Positions 39,639 to 54,059 of a stretch of 64,000 nt of DNA are shown in pieces. The position numbers and the translations under genes are program-made. Numbering within the stretch: position 1 is the first letter of the stretch; each line of letters opens with the position of its first letter. Source of the stretch: Melanocharis versteri (lineage: Eukaryota > Chordata > Aves > Passeriformes > Melanocharitidae); NCBI GenBank assembly GCA_013397845.1, contig VZTG01006663.1:1426001-1490000 (forward strand), in the 5' to 3' direction. Under the pieces are notes generated by a model. It was not told the DNA's origin and did not search any database. It worked only from the letters and a program-made list of their open reading frames with translations.

Positions 39639-40674
39639 TATACAAAGACACTCATAACTTAAATTATTTTCCTAACTATCATCACACAGATACTGGCATC
39701 TTTTTTTTATTATACTGTGATAAAAAGTCTTGATAGTACAGCAAAGACAGACCAGGTACCAGATTTGCCACTGTTACAACAGCTCAAGAGTTTTAAGACA
39801 AATCTGAAACTGTAGCAGCTTTTAATACTCATTCCTAGATACTTCTCAAAACTGTAGCTGTAACACCTAACAGAACTTAAACATTTGACAATTTTGACCA
39901 AAAAAAAGATCGTTGGCTAGAGAAAGACACAAACCACTGATCTGAATTGCATACAAAACACTAAAACCAGTAGATTACTCAGTGTATTCTTATGTATACC
40001 AGTCCACACCATACAGCTCTCCAGGACTGCACAATATACCTACATATTTTACTACAGTCAGGTATGTGTAGCAGTTTTCCACTTAATCAGACCCTGAATC
40101 ATTAAAAAAAAATATGCACCTCTGTATCTCATCAAATCTAATGAGTACTATTACTTTCACATACACAATCTACAGCAACCATCTCAAAGAACAATCTGTC
40201 AAGACACAGTTATTTAGCAAGAGAGAGTTATTAAAGAAGTCAGAAAGAACTACAGTCAAACACTGTCTAGAAAATACACTTTGACCTTTCACATCCATGT
40301 ACTACCAAACAAGACAAAATGTAATTTGTCCTTTTGGTGGCAGGGGGAGGATAAGGAGGGAGGGCAGTAACACGTACAACATTTAAAAAGTTGATGCTAC
40401 ATCTTATTGCAAGTATCATAGCAGTTTAACAGGTTATAGCAAACTACTACTGCTGTTTGCTATTGCAGCTTTAGAACTTCTAGTGAAGTGATGACTAAAC
40501 AACTGGCTGGAAGTTGAATTTCTCAACTTCCAAATCAGCTACCAGTAATGTTCATTCCCACATAAGTACAGATCAGCTTCCCTAAGTATTCACTTTATTT
40601 ATAGAACAATGCTCAGCTCCTTTAAACACCAGAAGCCAAATGATTCAATGTTAACTTGCAAAAAAAAAAAAAAA

Positions 40675-40675
40675 N
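40675..40675. other. single unresolved base in poly-A run
   Basis: One N interrupts an A homopolymer of about 18 bases. It is a sequencing or assembly ambiguity. Confidence 0.95.
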
Positions 40676-43600
40676 AAATCTCAGATTGATAGAATAAAAA
40701 GGAGCTCTGTTTTGAAAAACACCAAAGTCTACAGATCTCAGCTAAAGTTTGTTAACTGTTTTTTGTATAAAGGAAGTTGTAGCAATTTTAAAGGACAAAT
40801 CCACCCCTTTTTTTTGCCTCAATTTGCATGAGTTTTGTATTTTAAAATTAAACAAGGCCTGAACTAGTTTGTATGTCAACTGATAGGGAACAGGTAGGGA
40901 GCAGCAACTTAAGTACAATTCATTTTTTAACAACAACAGATAGGGGATAAAGCACTTCTTAAATTCCAAAGTTGCTTACATAAATATGCACAAATACAGC
41001 ATTTCCCAAACAGCTATAAAAAGTACCAGCAAATTTTCTGTAAAGGCTGTATTTGGTAGAATTTTCTCAGAGCTGCCAGTGAGAGGCAATCGTTCATTGG
41101 AACAAGATGTAATCGAGCAGTACAAATGCAAACAGGACAAAAAATAAAAGCAACATGATTTAAAATTAAACACGAAACAAAATCGGTTTTAATGATAAGT
41201 TTCTATACGCACAATTCACAGATGGCAAAGCATGCCATTAAATGAAGAGGTAAAAACATCAATTTAGACCAAACAAGAAAAAACTAAAAAGGCTACAGGC
41301 TTTCCTTGATTTTATTCACTTTGCTTTCTGATAGAGGCTGTACTCCTTTAGTCTAAAACCTGTATTTCAGTATTAAGAATGCAAAGGTGAGTAATCCAGT
41401 GCTTTTTCTGGGTGGGATGGAAGAGAACAGTAGAACACAAGTGTAGGAAACTCTTACAAATACTGGTTTCTATGACTACACAAGATGCAGTGAAATGGGT
41501 GGTAACTGCTAATTCAGTAAAGTTTTTCCAAAGACTGCATACACAAGAGTAAATCCAGGTAATGATTACATATTTTTGAAGAACTTCATAAAAATTCAGA
41601 GGTAAAACCTTTGTATTCTGTTGCATGCTTCCAAGTCCTGCACACCTGTTACCCATTTAATCCAGTTTAGTTTCCAAGTCAAATTTCAACATGTCGTTAC
41701 ATACTATATCACAATACTAATAATTAAGCAGGCTTTTCTTCTTTACATGCATAGCTTCTTGGCCAAGAATAAAGGCAGGGGCATTCTATGCTCCTAGAAC
41801 TGAGGCATACTTGGAATAAGAATGACGTCTCTTCCCAGAGTCCAGATATTTTGCACAGACATTGCCAAGAGCAGCATTAACAAGTGTCATGTTCTAGAAC
41901 TAGATGCTAAGTGAATTTATATACTTATTTAAGTTAGCTTATGAAAGCATAAATAACCATGGATATTATCTAATAAAAGGACAATTTAACATTTTTGAAA
42001 AACATAGCCAATACTTGCCCAATTAATTATTGTCTGTCAACACCTATTTCTGACTGTAAAGTGTTTTGGTAGGTCCAGAAACCTCTCTTCATTCACACTG
42101 CTTTATCTAAAATAGTTCCCTTAATTTTTGTCTGACAAGCAAATTCTCTTCAGTTATTTCCAAGTCACCAACCACTGGACAGAAGTGACAGAAGACCAAC
42201 TGTAATCACCAGTCATTCCATCTCAACTTTATTCACACACAAGCCCACTCTCCAATCCCCCCACCGCCCCCGCCAAATTTCATAGCAGTGAGTGTAGCCT
42301 CCTGAGCAGATTTTACTTGTACCTCATTAACCCTTTACACCACTATGGGGTTATATAGAACAAGACCACAGGTACTGTCGTAACTTACGTAAGCTACATT
42401 CTCTTGTGTGTCCCGCTTCTGTCAGCAGAAAATCACTCAGCAGAAATTTATGGTTATTGTCACATCTTTCCTTCTGGCGCCAATGCCTAATCTCTCAAAT
42501 TAATCATTAATCCCATTTAAATCTTCTACTGCCTCAAGCCAGGTTTTGCCCCATCCTTTGCTATTCAACTTACTACTCTTCATGCAGCCCCTTTTACTCA
42601 CTCGATTTTATAAAGGCAGCAGAAAAAGCAGGTGACTTAGGCATAGGAAGAGGACTTAAAGAAGATCTCAAATTAAAATAAAAGTTGGTCACATATATGA
42701 ATTTCTCCCCCAGACTTTGCTGTAGTTTCTCTCTTAGTACTGATATCAGCTCCTTCCTTTGGACATGGTCCTTTAACACTTGACTTGTGGATGAGGCTTA
42801 ATCTACCCTTCTACCTCCCACACCATTTTGCATCATACTAATGACAGAAATAACTTCCTCTTCCAAACATCCTTCTGAAGGAAGTTTAATCACTGGAAGT
42901 TTTATTAATACAGTGACGCAGGTATACCATGTTTCTCCTTACCCAGCTTTTTAAGTAGTTACCAGCAACATCACTTGTTGTAGCACTAAGCAGGTCATGG
43001 ATTAGAAGTACCAACACTTCCATGGCATATACAAGGAGAAACTTAGATCCCAAATCCAGGTGGCAGGTACAAGCTTACCTCTTCTGTCTATACCAACCTG
43101 ATATAACAATCTGTCCCCAGACCCATAGCAGTCCCAAGCTGAAAGATCTTCCAAATACCCCACGTGATGTTCACAGGCACAGCATCACAAAAAGCTGCTA
43201 TTGCTTTTTAAGTATTTCAGCTAGCAGCATCTAAATTACCCTAGTAATTCAAACATAATGGAATAAATGGGTCTTGGGACAAAGTTTCCCTTGTCTGCTA
43301 AAAGCACAAGTAGAGACTTCTTAAATATTCTCATTCAAAATGACACTAAAAATTGTTAAAATCAGCCTCAAGTGTGAGCAATCAATAGCTATCCTTTAAT
43401 TGCTACTTTAAGTATTTTGTAACATTAAGACAGTGGTTTTCACTTTATTTTACCTTAAGCCTCCTCAGATTCCACCACAGCATAATTTTTAGTCTTGCAT
43501 ACCACTGGAGGACTGAGAAACTTACTATTCTACTACTACTACAAAATCATAGTGACCATTTTATAGGTTTGCTCAAAATTACCACCACAAATGAAAACCA

Positions 43601-46600
43601 AGGTACAATTCCAACAATTCAGTAGATGGCACTATTCCACAAAAATCAAGAGAGGAAACTACGTCCTCACATAAACAAGGGGTAGCATGGAGCTACAACT
43701 CTTCTTTAAATATGCAAAATCAATGCTTTCTCATTAGAGTGCCTTGAATTTTTTTGTGCTTTTCATAGGACATGGAAAAATACATGCCAAAACATTACAA
43801 GAAGTGACTGTTTTGTGGAAATACCTGTAATTTTACTTAGCTATTTTATCAAGGCATTTCTGCTATTACATAGAGCTCCACTTCACACCACAAAAATAGC
43901 TGCATACCAGTGTTGCATAAACTAATATTTCTATGGTTTGTGTTTACCAGAAATCCAACTTGACACGGACTATTAAAAGGTTGACATTGTCCCCTGAAAT
44001 TACTTACGCAACCTTAATTCACATCTCCTCAAATGCATGACGGTAATTTATTTTTAAAAGCTAATGCACTAGCTCAACATCAATTGTAAATGTTTTGCAT
44101 TATTCAGCCTAATTTTTTTTTAAGTGTCAAAAAGGTAAGTGGTCACTAACAAAACCTAAATTGCCAGATTTGAAAAACTGGCATTCAAACATGTGTCTTC
44201 AATATTATTAAGTTGTAAAGCATAGCCTTAAAAATAACACTACCCATTCCATCTTAACTCTTCTCTTAAAATTTGTTGCAGGTGTCACATTAGATCCTGT
44301 AGTTTGCGTCTTTCTCAGTGTACTTGAGGACTTCAGATGGATCCTTTCCTTAGCCCCAAGTAATGCATCACTGGACAGTGCTAAAGAGTTCCCACAGGAG
44401 TATAAATACAGAGCTACTGCTTTGTACAAGCTGAGAGTGTCGGAAACCCAAGGGTTTTTCTTAGCACTGGGAAAGGAATAATTCAAAGAAATTTATGTGA
44501 TTTCCAAGTACCCATGGCCCAGTTTAAGACTACAACAAGATGGAAAACAGATCATCAACAGAAAAAGAACAGTCCAAGGTACTTCTATACATCTTTCCTG
44601 CAGTTTTTCCTAGTAGGCAATTTAACTACGAGATGGAGGGAAGTTATTATCTTGCAACTGTAGCCTCAGTGATTTCTTTTTTCTGATACTTTAGAGAATC
44701 TCCCCATCCCTCATTCTTTTTACTTCCAGGGCCTGTCAGAGTGATGTCTGATGCTTCAGGCAGTGTTCATCTGCCCTGATATTACAAGAATACTTGGTTT
44801 ACTAGCAGAACAAACAAATAATCTGAGTCTGAAGAGCTATTTCAGTCAACTCTGACTGAAGGGAAGAAGTCTTCAGATAATACTTTGCCATGAATTTTAT
44901 GGAAATACGAAGCTGAAAAGAAGGGAGAACGGAAGCTGGAAAGAGGGGGAAAAACACAGATTAGGCCCATATCTCATCCAAAGCATTGCCTCAACGTCCT
45001 AAAATACAAGCTCTGTGTAGTCACAAGAAGCATTTTAAGAGTTACAACACACATGTAATAGCACTACAAGATTGAGTCATACGGGAGCAAGTTTCACAGT
45101 GAAAATGTCTGTCTTTCCTCTTGATAAATGTATCCAAAATAATCCATATCCATATATTAAAACTCACTTCATACAACTGAAACCATTCCAGTTCCAAGGG
45201 AACTTGAAGAAGTGCCATATACAGCAAATTGTTGCTTCAATGTGTGTTTTCCCTCAAAGACACAGAGGGGCTGTTTATGTTGCTCAGAACTTCCAAGTTT
45301 CTTCCACAATCCTGTACCTTAACAGAAATATCTACCAATATTTCTGCACGGATAAGATGGTCTTAAGAAAAAATACAAGCACTGAAGGTTAACAGTCAGA
45401 TCTCAGATTTATTAGGAGAAAGGTTCAGGGGTTTTGGTTTGTAAAGAAAGTTGAGCATTTATGTACACTTCTGCATAGTAAAGGAGAGGCTGCAGAAACA
45501 GTAGAGGTTTTCCCTTCCACATAGCACTTTCACCTCCTTTACTACCACCCTGCTCCCCAAATGCAAAGAGAACACATTCACATTTCCACTGCTCCTCTCA
45601 GTTTCTTTACCATGGTAAAGAGAAGGCAATGTAAGGAGCAAGTCTGCACAAAGACATGCTTGAAGAAAAATACTGCCAGATTCCTCAAAACTATTACCTT
45701 CAAAGTGACTGTTGTTAAAGTACAAAACTAAGGAAGTTTGAACTCTTTTTTTAAGCAATTTTGTTCTCACTGGAATCTTCAGCAACATATTTACCACTTA
45801 CAAGAAAGTGAAAGGGCTGCTGTTTAGCTAAAAGATAAAACCTAGCAATTATGTATATTCCAAAAAAGTCATCTCGATCATCACCACTAGTCACAGCACT
45901 ACCCCATAAAGAAAATTTAAAAAGAAAAAAAAATCACCTTCTGTTTGAGGCAGACTATCACCACAGTCCAGAGCTTTACCGAGGTTTTAATGTTCAAGTC
46001 TGACGTTACAGATGTCAAATAGACAGGGTTTCCTACCATCCCTATGGAAGTTTCCAGCGGAGAAAAAGGGCACTTCAGAAATGTCATAACATGAAAATAT
46101 CCAAGGGCTCAGACAAAGAAAATCACTGTCTGGAACAGGACTCTTCATCCAACCTCAATATAGTTTCTAAGCACCAAATCCGAATAATTAAAATTAATGT
46201 GGCATTGTAGCCCCATCAATTCAGACCTGCTTTGAGTCAGAACCTGCATTTATGCAGTGTAATTCAGTGTTTAATGTTTTTTGATTAAATATTTGGTTTA
46301 ATGTTTTGAGTGTCAGATAGTTTTTTTCTCCTCAGCAATAGAGAAAATAAAACTAATTAGTTTTGGAAGTTCACTTCTGTAACACCTTCCATCAAAAATC
46401 TGAGAGGAAAACAGATGTAATTGTCAGCCAGCTACAACAACCCACTAGAAGCTGTAACCCACGGAAGTTTCATATATGCTCTGCATGGTGAGGAATAAAA
46501 AACACGAGTCTCAAATATAAGCTGGAATAGTCAACATCTAAGTTGATATGTGTCAGACAAGTCACCTGTGGTGCTCCTCAAACATTTACTAGAGGAAAAA

Positions 46601-48923
46601 AAAACAAAACAAACCATGGGGGAAAACTATTGTTCCCAGGATTTCACTAGAAAAATTTGAAGAGAATAAATACCACCATTACAAGGTACTGTTCAAAGTT
46701 TATTTCTTCTTCCAAATGTTAGCATAGCAGAATGGCAATTAAACAGGAACAAATAATCCCACTGTATATTTACAGTGGCCAATAGCACTGTGTGAATTAA
46801 AAAAAAAAAAAAATCAAGAAAAGCATTAGACTTCCTGATGGTAAAGAATTCCACCAGAACAAAATTCAAGTCACATACATATTAAGAGAAAAAGCTAAGG
46901 AACCTTTTCTGGCTAACTGCATGGAGATTCACTTTAGTTCCTTGAAGCATTGCAAATCTGAAAGTGTTTTCCCTGCAAAGCATCCCTACTTCTTTCACAA
47001 CAGAGGACTATAAAAGTTCCCAGTTGATACATTAAGCTCTGCAACCTGAAGTCCGATCACTACTCATTTTCCGCTCACACAGTCTGCTCAACTCTCTAAA
47101 CTTGGTGAGTCTGTAGAGAACTGGAAGTTTTCAAATTCACTGTCAGACACAAGACCTCAAAGTCAGGACAAAAACATTTCAACCAAGCCTTACCCCTCCT
47201 CACAAACCATATCCATGCACAAACCTGATCCTCTTGAAGCAGAGAAGAAAGAGGAAAGAGTTGCATCACTCACCCCAGATCACCAGATACGTAGGACAAT
47301 TACATTCCTGGAAACTATCCATGGACAAGGGCTACAATTAACTCTACTAGAAAAAGCACTATACTATAAAGCACACCTAAAAGACAAAGATAATATTTTT
47401 TAAGAATAATTTTCTGAGAAGAAGAAACTAGTCACATAGAGATGCTGAAAAATTTAAAGATGAGGCTTCAAAAGAAAAGTAGAAATTATTTCTATTATCC
47501 AACAATTTCTAATAAGACAAAACAGCAACTACAAAAGAAACTATATAATCTCCTTGAATAAAAATGAAAAAAGGAACATTAATTAGTGGCCTGCTGCAAA
47601 AATCCAGGATGAAACCTATGTTACTAAAAACCTAAAAACCACTGTGATAGAGTGATACGTGTATTCCAGTCAAACATAAAGAAAATTAGTACATTGAATG
47701 GCATTTATTAGTAGTCATTAAAAAAAAAAAAAAAAGACAACCAGAGATCTAATATACCAAATAATAGCTGTGGGCAGCACTGAGCTACTAAGATACTTTA
47801 GAATACTAAATATGTTTAAAAGTTCTTGTTAGGAGCTGAAAATTATGTATTTATAGCAGTTCAGTATCATTCATAGAGAATACACTTACACTGATCATTT
47901 TTACAGATTCTCTATTAAAACACTAAGACAACACTAACAAGTATCCGAAACTGAGTCTAATTTCATCAGAAGTGAACTTCCCCCAAATCAACTACAGTTG
48001 TGTAATTTACAGTTATTATCTGTACTATAGCAAATAAAGACAGGTAGAGAAACCTCTATATTCTGAAACTTTAAGGGTGGTATTTTTGTAGAATGAACTA
48101 TGTGGATAAAGCTTTCAAACTATGCTTTTTTAAAATATTTTACCTGTTTTGTAATCAAAGCCTGCTTAATTCAAGTTTGACAATAAATATAATTTCAGAA
48201 ATATTTTGCAAGAATAGTCTCTGTGTATGAGCTTTTCTACAGCAAGTGAGATTACACTCCTAGAAATGCCAGTCCATTACTCTGCAGATGAAAACAGCAA
48301 GCACTAGTAGTATCTTCTCGGTCAAAGTGGTTACAATTACTCTGGTAGCACACTGTGGCCACTGAAGAATGGCACAGAGAAGCATTTCTCCTTTAAAACT
48401 TACTCAAGGGCATTGTTTTCTGAACCGGCCCAGCACTTTGTTCGCAGTGCAACAGTAACTTCCGCTGCAGACAAAAAAGCGAAGGCAGAGAACATTCTCA
48501 GATCGCAGCGCGATCATCGCACTCCCGTTTGCACAGCAGCTTCCTCGACAAACTCACCACTACACCACTTCGACAGCCTCGGCATTTTACTTTTTACCAT
48601 ACCATAAATACATTTTCACCAACTGTTCAGGCATCTCAATTTTAGCTTTAGTAGCAAAGACATTTCCTTACAAACAAACCAGAAAAGCTAAGAAAATTAC
48701 AAGTTGTGCCCAAAAAATGATAACAATATGACATACTGAGCTGAAATGAAGATGTGCTTCTGGTTATATGCTACAAAACTGCAGTTTCTAAATATTTTGA
48801 AACCAAACTTCACTGTTAGCATTATCTGATGTCCTACTTCTCTCACTGCGAAATGCCAACAGAAAGAACAGATCATCAAAAGTCAATAAAGGTCATTTGG
48901 AAAATGCCACTTCCTCCCTTCGT

Positions 48924-49055
48924 GGGTTTTTTTTTGTTTTGTTTTGGGGTTTTTTGTGTGTGTGTTTTGTTGGGTTTTTTTGGGTTTTTTGTTTGGTTTG
49001 GGTTTTTTGGGGGGTTTTGTTTATTTGTTTGGTTTTTTGTTTTTAATCCAGAACA
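48924..49055 (+). repeat. T/G-rich low-complexity tract with G runs
   Basis: The sequence consists almost only of T and G, with runs of 3-6 G at 48924, 48946, 48972, 48982, 49000 and 49009. The plus strand could form a loose G-quadruplex, and the pre-mRNA strand is C/A-rich. Frames translated here (F/G/V-rich, or K/N/P-rich on the other strand) are artefacts of the tract. Confidence 0.9.
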
Positions 49056-49673
49056 GCATTTATTTGATCTGGAAATTATTGGCAGAGTATTCATATGGGA
49101 AAAAAATTTTTTTAAACTGTCAGAGTTCAAAAGTAGTTTTTGTCCTTTGCTACTCAGGTAAGAAAAGAAACAGTATCATAAAAGTTAACTCCTGCTGCCT
49201 CTCCTCTAAAATAGGTATAAATCCAACTCACTCCTTTTTTTTTTACTAACCCTTTGACTATTAACATAATTGGGACTATATTCACAATACTTCCATAGGC
49301 CATGTCTGTAAGAAAACAGGTATTACAGTCACATCCTAGGCAGCCGCATTTACTGGAGGAAACTGAAAAAAAATCTGGACCTACACCTTTGTTTAGGGTT
49401 TTTTTTTAAACTAAAAGCTAGAGAAGTACAAAAGTTTAAGAAAATGGTAGTATTCTTTGTCAGTGGCTGCTGCTTGAACTCTATTTTCTTTAACCAACAG
49501 CTCTTATGAAAACATGAGGACATTATTAACAAGCAATTACAAACACTGCTTTTGACATGTACGCTACCTGATCCCTCTCTTTCCACGTTAGTAACTCACC
49601 ACGATTTATTTCTAAAATGTTATGTTTCCCACCTTATAATCTTAAAGAATGAGGAGATATTCACCATACCAGC

Positions 49674-49748
49674 TGGTTTTTTGGTTTGTGGGTTTTTTGG
49701 GGTTTTTTTTTTGTTTGTTTGCTTTGTTTTTTGGAGGTTTTTTTTGGT
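49674..49748 (+). repeat. second T/G-rich low-complexity tract
   Basis: This is composed like the tract at 48.9-49.05 kb, of T runs with GG to GGGG blocks. The two lie within 0.7 kb of each other. A smaller one with GGG then nine T lies at about 49395. Confidence 0.85.
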
Positions 49749-50996
49749 GACTTTCCTTTTTATCTGACATTTACGGGTGGCTGTGGAGGTAATCTTACTG
49801 CATCAGTTAACGATACAGGTTTGGAACACATACAAAAGGGAATGCCAGGCCCTTTTTGTTTTGCAGCCCGTTCTCCATATTAATAAGCATCACTAAAGCT
49901 TGGTAACTGTATCTCTAACATCAACATTACAAAGTCCAGTTAAAAATGTTTTTCAACTGTGAAGATGAACATTTGCTCTGTTTAACAAGGTGGTATGACT
50001 GGATAGAGCATATGCTAAAAAACTAAGGCATGCTAATACTATCAATTGAACATTAAGTGATCACAAAAAAAAAATTAGTATTCTTTTTTCCCTAATGAGA
50101 AAGTTGGGAAATGCAAATAGGTTTTGTCCATCTGCTGCTTCTGACTACGAATCACTGTTACTAATTGGGAAAGAGGGAGGGCCTTTAGTAGAAACTGTTA
50201 TCAAAAACACTGGACACCAGCTGGATTACCTCTTTAGTTGGCTACTCCTGAAGCGTTAAATTTATCATCAGTATGTGAACCAAAACTCTAATAAGTTTAA
50301 TTGCACACATACAGAGTACAAGCTGAGCAGCAGCTTCAAGAGGCTGCACAACACAAACCCCTGCTTGAAATAATATGAATCATACAAAATAAAATAATAG
50401 CTCACTAAGCAGAAGTTCAAAGGTCTTGCTTCCTTTGGATCCGCATCCTTTCTTTAGTTCCCTGGCTTACAAAGTTGCAGAGTTAAACTCCTGTGGAGTT
50501 TACACAAGAATATAAAGCAGGAAATGACAATTAACTCTTGGAGAATCCATGAGAGATACCTCAGAAAAGGGTGAGTTTGATCTATAGCCTTCTTGGTGGA
50601 GAACCTAACCTGCACTCTCCACCAGCACTGCCTTTAAGAGCACTGTGTGGTTTGAGTGGGACAGGCTAAAACTTACTGTGAACACGGAAGCAGTGGCCAC
50701 TGCAATTATATTACATCAATCCTAGGAGACAACTAAGCTTCAGGTTTCCCAAACATAAATCAGGTTTTGTTACTACCTTTTTAAGGTGTTTATGAAACAA
50801 AATCCCAGACATTTAGCAAAACTGGCAAATAAAGTAGCCTTGAATTATTTCTATCAAGCTACAAACGTCCCTCTGTACAACAGCAATAAATAATTGATTT
50901 GGCAAACTGCAACACTCCAGACTGCCCTCTTTCAAGTATTACAAGATCTGCATCATTGTTATTACAGAAACTTCTGGTTTAATGTTGTAACAAAGC

Positions 50997-51110
50997 CATC
51001 TGGACACAATCCTGTCTCATGTGCTCTGGCGGGGCCTGTTTGAGCAGGGGGGATGCACTAGATGGTCTCCAGTGGCCACATCCAACTTTACCCATTCTGT
51101 GATTCTGTGA
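50997..51110 (+). mobile_element. CR1 LINE 3' tail fragment
   Basis: The plus strand has the typical CR1 end: GCAGGGGGGATGCACTAGAT, GGTCTCCAGTGGCC, TCCAAC, then ATTCTGTGATTCTGTGA, which is the CR1 terminal 8-mer repeat. About 114 bp are left. It is antisense to STXBP5. Confidence 0.92.
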
Positions 51111-53376
51111 ACCTAGCATGCCTTAAATGCACTTTGTTTTCTATACTAGCAGGCACACATTTCAAGTTTCACCTACTTTTGCTATTCTTGACGCTCGAAA
51201 TAGAATTCAAAGCAAAGAGAAACCTCTAAGCAATTGAAAGGAAATAAAAAATCTCAAATCTTTCATGTAAAAATCTATCCCATTAGAACTACTGTGGACA
51301 GAAGACTATGCAGGACCTACTCCTGATATACAATAAAAAATTTTTACTAACACAGTATTAAGATCAATCTTAATTCAGCAATTGATATAGTTGCCTCAAT
51401 ACAAGCACTATCAATAACTAGATTTTTTATTTAAACAAAGCTTAGGGATTTAAAATACACTGAATCATTGCACAAAGTGATTAAGTTAAAATAAGTAGTA
51501 CACAGACCAAAGACGTCATCAAGTTGTGCAGCTCTCGACACAAAGCCAGTTTTAGAATTTCTTAAAAGGAGAGATTTTTAAGTGGAAGACAAAATGATTC
51601 TCATTTGTGTCAGTCTTAAACTGAACATCAATGTGCCAGAACTAAACAACAGCCACAGAAAATGTAATTCCCTAAACGCTTTGTAAAAATCACAAGGAAT
51701 CAGGATTCAGTATGGGTCCCCAGAGGCTGACAGAACTGCTACATATTTTAGAAATTTACCAAATAAGGCATTATACCACTCTACCAGTCCTCTCTTCTGA
51801 AATATTTATGTTTCAGCTGTTTCCAAGACATTCATTATTTTAATGTGTCTAAATTCAGTGATACAAATATCACTGACAGAGACTTAAATTATGTCATTAG
51901 ACCTTCACCTGTATTTGCACTGAAAGTCAACAGTGGTAGTAACTTAGTGCTTCCTCTGATAAACACGTAAGCTGTACAATTACCAAGTGCCTGTGATAGA
52001 AGCGCTGACACGAACAGGGTCACTAAGTTATCATGAATACTACGAGGCTACACTTGACTGGCATTCAAGTGCCAATTACGATACCACGATTGAAGCTTAC
52101 GGGTCAGCAAAATAAGGGAACTCCAAAAGCTGCTGGCAGACAGCACACAGGCAGTGGGTAAGCAATGCAGTCTTGCCTCAAAAGTAACACAAACCTATTC
52201 CTCAGGCTGGCCAATAAATTACTACATGTCAAAGAATTAGATCTCTGGGAAAGCAGAGTCTACTTAATGAGACAAAATTTGCAGGATCAAGAATCATGAT
52301 TTCTCAAAGAAACTATGATCAGTTTAATGGTACACTTCAAGATAGGCACACTGAGAGCAGCAAGAGGAAAAGGGAAGACCCAATAGATTAAAGACCTACC
52401 ACAGTATTAACCCTCTCAAAACTATTAAGAACTCCAATATTTTTCAAAATGTAAAACTATCACCAGATAGCACCAGATAGCTAAGATCAAGGACAAAAAG
52501 TGAACTGTTCCCAAAATCCATGTCCTGCAGTTCCGTTTCTCTTCATATTGAATGTAATAATTTGCAAGTTTTATTCTGTTTTCCACTGAGGTTCTACATA
52601 GATAAGCCAGCTGCTAGTCACCTTAAAGTTACTGTGCAAGAACACTTACCTTTGCCTTTTGAAACCTTTGAACAACAAAGGGACCTGGATACTTAGAAGT
52701 CTAATGCAGTTACAAAATTTCTGTCAAATGAAGTTTTGTTAGGAAGGTTTTGCAACCTTGATTTGTGCCTTCAAGCTTTTTTTATCACATCTCAAATCTT
52801 ATGCTGCTTCTACTTTTCCAGACGTGACTTTACTAAAACTGCTCATGTCATCTCCTGCAGCAATAATGTGACTTCAGTTCTAAAAGCCATTCCACAGTGA
52901 TCGAGAAAGAACAAATCTAGTAAAAAGCCGAATTAAGATCCTAGTGAATTGAGCAGTGTACCATAAGTCCGAAAGCCTAACCCCCAGCCATCCAATTTCT
53001 TATTACAGTTTAGCCTAACCTCATCAGATCACACAACCCATACATCATCTTAGTGATTCACAAATAGAAAAGTGGTACAAGGAAACAAAGTATGCTAGTG
53101 CTACAGCCTTACAAGCTCTGCATGCTTTCCAAATATTTCCTTCCCAAGGCTCACCATGACCCAGCAAGTCTGAATCTGCAAGGCTATATCCATTAAGTTT
53201 CTGCTCTGTCAGTAAAATACCTAGATGGAAGTTTTCATTGAAAAGTTCATTTTTTATAAATTACAGTATGAGTTTCAATACAATTATACTTCAGCTATAT
53301 TTGAACAAAAGAAATTACTGCTAAAAGTTGCATAAGTAGAACTAAAGTATATCCAATAACGCTTCCAAATGAAAGA

Positions 53377-53722
53377 CCTGCTGCTTCCCCACAGCCACAG
53401 CTGCCACAGCATAGCCTTACCCACAGTCCCTTCAGAGACAAACCTGTTCTAACATGGCTTTACCCATGGCTGCAGTCCTTCCAGGGGAAAACCTGCTCTG
53501 ATGTGGGATTATCCATGGCCACACGCTTCCAGGTGCTCCAGCATGGACCTACCCACAGCCACAGATGCTTCAGTGTCTACCTGCTGCAGCACAGACTTAT
53601 CCCTGGGCCTCCATCCCTTCACAGTGTTCCTGCTGCTGCACCGACATAACCACAGCCACAGCCGCTTCCCGATCTGCCTGCTCCCACGGGGGCTCATCCA
53701 CGGCTCAGGTCCCTTTGACTGA
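53377..53722. repeat. degenerate minisatellite, about 49-bp unit, seven units
   Basis: Units begin CCTG(C/T)T at 53377, 53443, 53492, 53580, 53629 and 53677, with a degenerate start near 53533. The spacing is close to 48-49 bp. Each unit carries CC(A/C)(T/C)GG or CCACAG and a CTTCAG/CTTCCAGG-like end. Similar tandem blocks occur in dispersed avian repeats as I recall. Open frames across it are artefacts of the repeat. Confidence 0.8.
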
Positions 53723-54059
53723 AGTTCACACCGCAGTCCCAGCCAGCCCAGGCCAGCAGCACAGACACACAGCGAGTCCCTGGCCACCTGCCAGCCCCAG
53801 CACATCGCCACTGCTGTTATCACAGTGTTCCCAGGCACAGCACCGTGAGGTGATAACGCAGCGCAGCAGCAGCGAGAGCAAAACCAGCCACTAATGAGCC
53901 CTAGACTCTAATGTACAGTCAGCAAGCAAGGCTCCTGACAAGCACCTGCCAATTAATAGCTAATCAGCAATTACAGCTATGAATTCAATCTAGTACATTC
54001 CAGTCAAACCTGTCATTATCTCAAATCCTTTGAGCTGCACATTGGGTGTCATAAAGGAT

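Noticed and set aside
48829..49249. Phe/Gly/Val-rich 'membrane protein' frames
   Set aside because: They are translated T/G low-complexity tract, not a protein.
53501..53894. Two overlapping open frames of about 109 codons
   Set aside because: They arise from the GC-rich minisatellite; the periodic sequence lacks stops in several frames.
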